Source: Candidatus Pseudomonas phytovorans (lineage in GTDB: Bacteria; Pseudomonadota; Gammaproteobacteria; Pseudomonadales; Pseudomonadaceae). From it: a DNA stretch of 64,000 nt. The position numbers were made by a program, and so were the translations under genes. This document shows, piece after piece, positions 63,732 through 64,000 of the stretch (the stretch's first letter is position 1; the number at the start of each line of letters is the position of its first letter). Location of the stretch: positions 5,120,001-5,184,000 of the forward strand of contig CP119325.1 of NCBI GenBank assembly GCA_029202525.1, in the 5' to 3' direction. The notes beneath the pieces were generated by a model. It saw only the letters and a program-made list of their open reading frames with translations. It was not told where the DNA came from and ran no database searches.

Positions 63732-64000
63732 TCAGGTCAGCGCAGTCATCACCGCAGCCTGGTAGGCCGGGCGCTGTTTCAGTCGCTCGTACCAGGCTTC
63801 CAGGTGGTACATGGCCGGGCGCTCGATGGGCATTTCGAACCAGGCATAGACGAAGCTACCCAGTGGGATGTCGCCCATGCCGATCTGGTCACCGGAAAGG
63901 TAAGGCTGTTTGGCCAGGATTTCGTCGGCAATGGCCAGCAACTGGGCGCATTGCTTGTGCGCGGCATTGATTGCCACCCAATCGCGCTGGTCTTCCGGGG
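63732..64000 (-). CDS. Glutathione S-transferase, C-terminal part, cut by window edge
   Basis: The minus-strand frame is open to the right edge. The visible C-terminal 89 residues include EDQRDWVAINAAHKQC and LSGDQIGMGDIPLGSFVYAW, the GST C-terminal helical domain with the N-capping GD motif, and end HLEAWYERLKQRPAYQAAV. The N-terminal thioredoxin-like domain lies outside. The frame's internal GTG at 63977 is not the start. Confidence 0.88.
   Translation of the reverse strand, partial: PEDQRDWVAINAAHKQCAQLLAIADEILAKQPYLSGDQIGMGDIPLGSFVYAWFEMPIERPAMYHLEAWYERLKQRPAYQAAVMTALT

Overview
The window reads as a chromosomal segment of a Pseudomonas of the putida group. The evidence is the gene order on the right (tmk-mltG-pabC-fabF-acpP-fabG-fabD-plsX-rpmF-yceD, maf, sppA-HAD-rluC, rne, murB-LMW-PTP-kdsB-ycaR-lpxK-exbD-exbB, comEC, a DUF2062 gene, yadH-yadG and a GST), the high GC of that half, and REP/BIME-type palindromes between its genes.

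The two halves differ. From about 38.92 kb to the right end is conserved housekeeping DNA: fatty-acid and lipid A synthesis, peptidoglycan, RNA decay and envelope genes. From the left edge to about 38.92 kb is accessory DNA, less GC-rich and mosaic. It abuts the core inside tmk, which keeps only its first ~98 codons. The last ~300 bp of the accessory side carry repeats of GGTTTACGT beside a gene for a protein with two helix-turn-helix domains, so this looks like one end of a mobile or once-mobile island. No recombinase or transposase is visible, so the other end and any mobility genes must lie left of the window.

Accessory layout. (1) 1-6.2 kb, minus strand: the start of a 5-oxoprolinase subunit A gene (pxpA), an ABM-domain protein, an OsmC-like protein, a DUF1445 (D-glutamate cyclase-like) protein, a HbpS/GlcG-like protein, an SDR and an acetoin-dehydrogenase-like set (E2/hydrolase fusion, E1 beta, E1 alpha), with a divergent LysR gene. 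(2) 7.5-12.9 kb: amino-acid permease, LysR, and an operon of a PLP dehydratase, a DUF4392 glutamate-cyclase-like protein and a RidA-like deaminase. (3) 12.9-22.5 kb: LysR, the glyoxylate route gcl-hyi-glxR, a FadR/GlcC-type regulator with two operators, and glycolate oxidase glcDEF. (4) 22.8-29.5 kb, AT-richer: MFS exporter, TetR, a second permease paralogous to the first, and a P450-flavodoxin-reductase operon. (5) 29.9-34.8 kb: PucR regulator, MFS symporter, cupin and FAD amine-oxidase-like protein. (6) 35.3-38.6 kb: small unknown genes and the island-edge HTH protein.

Working together (inference): permeases import an amino-acid-like or amide-like compound; the P450 and the FAD oxidase could dealkylate or deaminate it; C2 fragments (glycolate, glyoxylate) would be handled by GlcDEF, Gcl, Hyi and GlxR; the DUF1445, DUF4392 and PxpA proteins suggest a D-glutamate/5-oxoproline branch; the AcoABC-like complex would cleave a ketone or 2-oxo intermediate. 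A shared LysR-type operator, CTGATAA-N7-TTATCAG, upstream of three of these units supports co-regulation. The starting substrate cannot be read from sequence.
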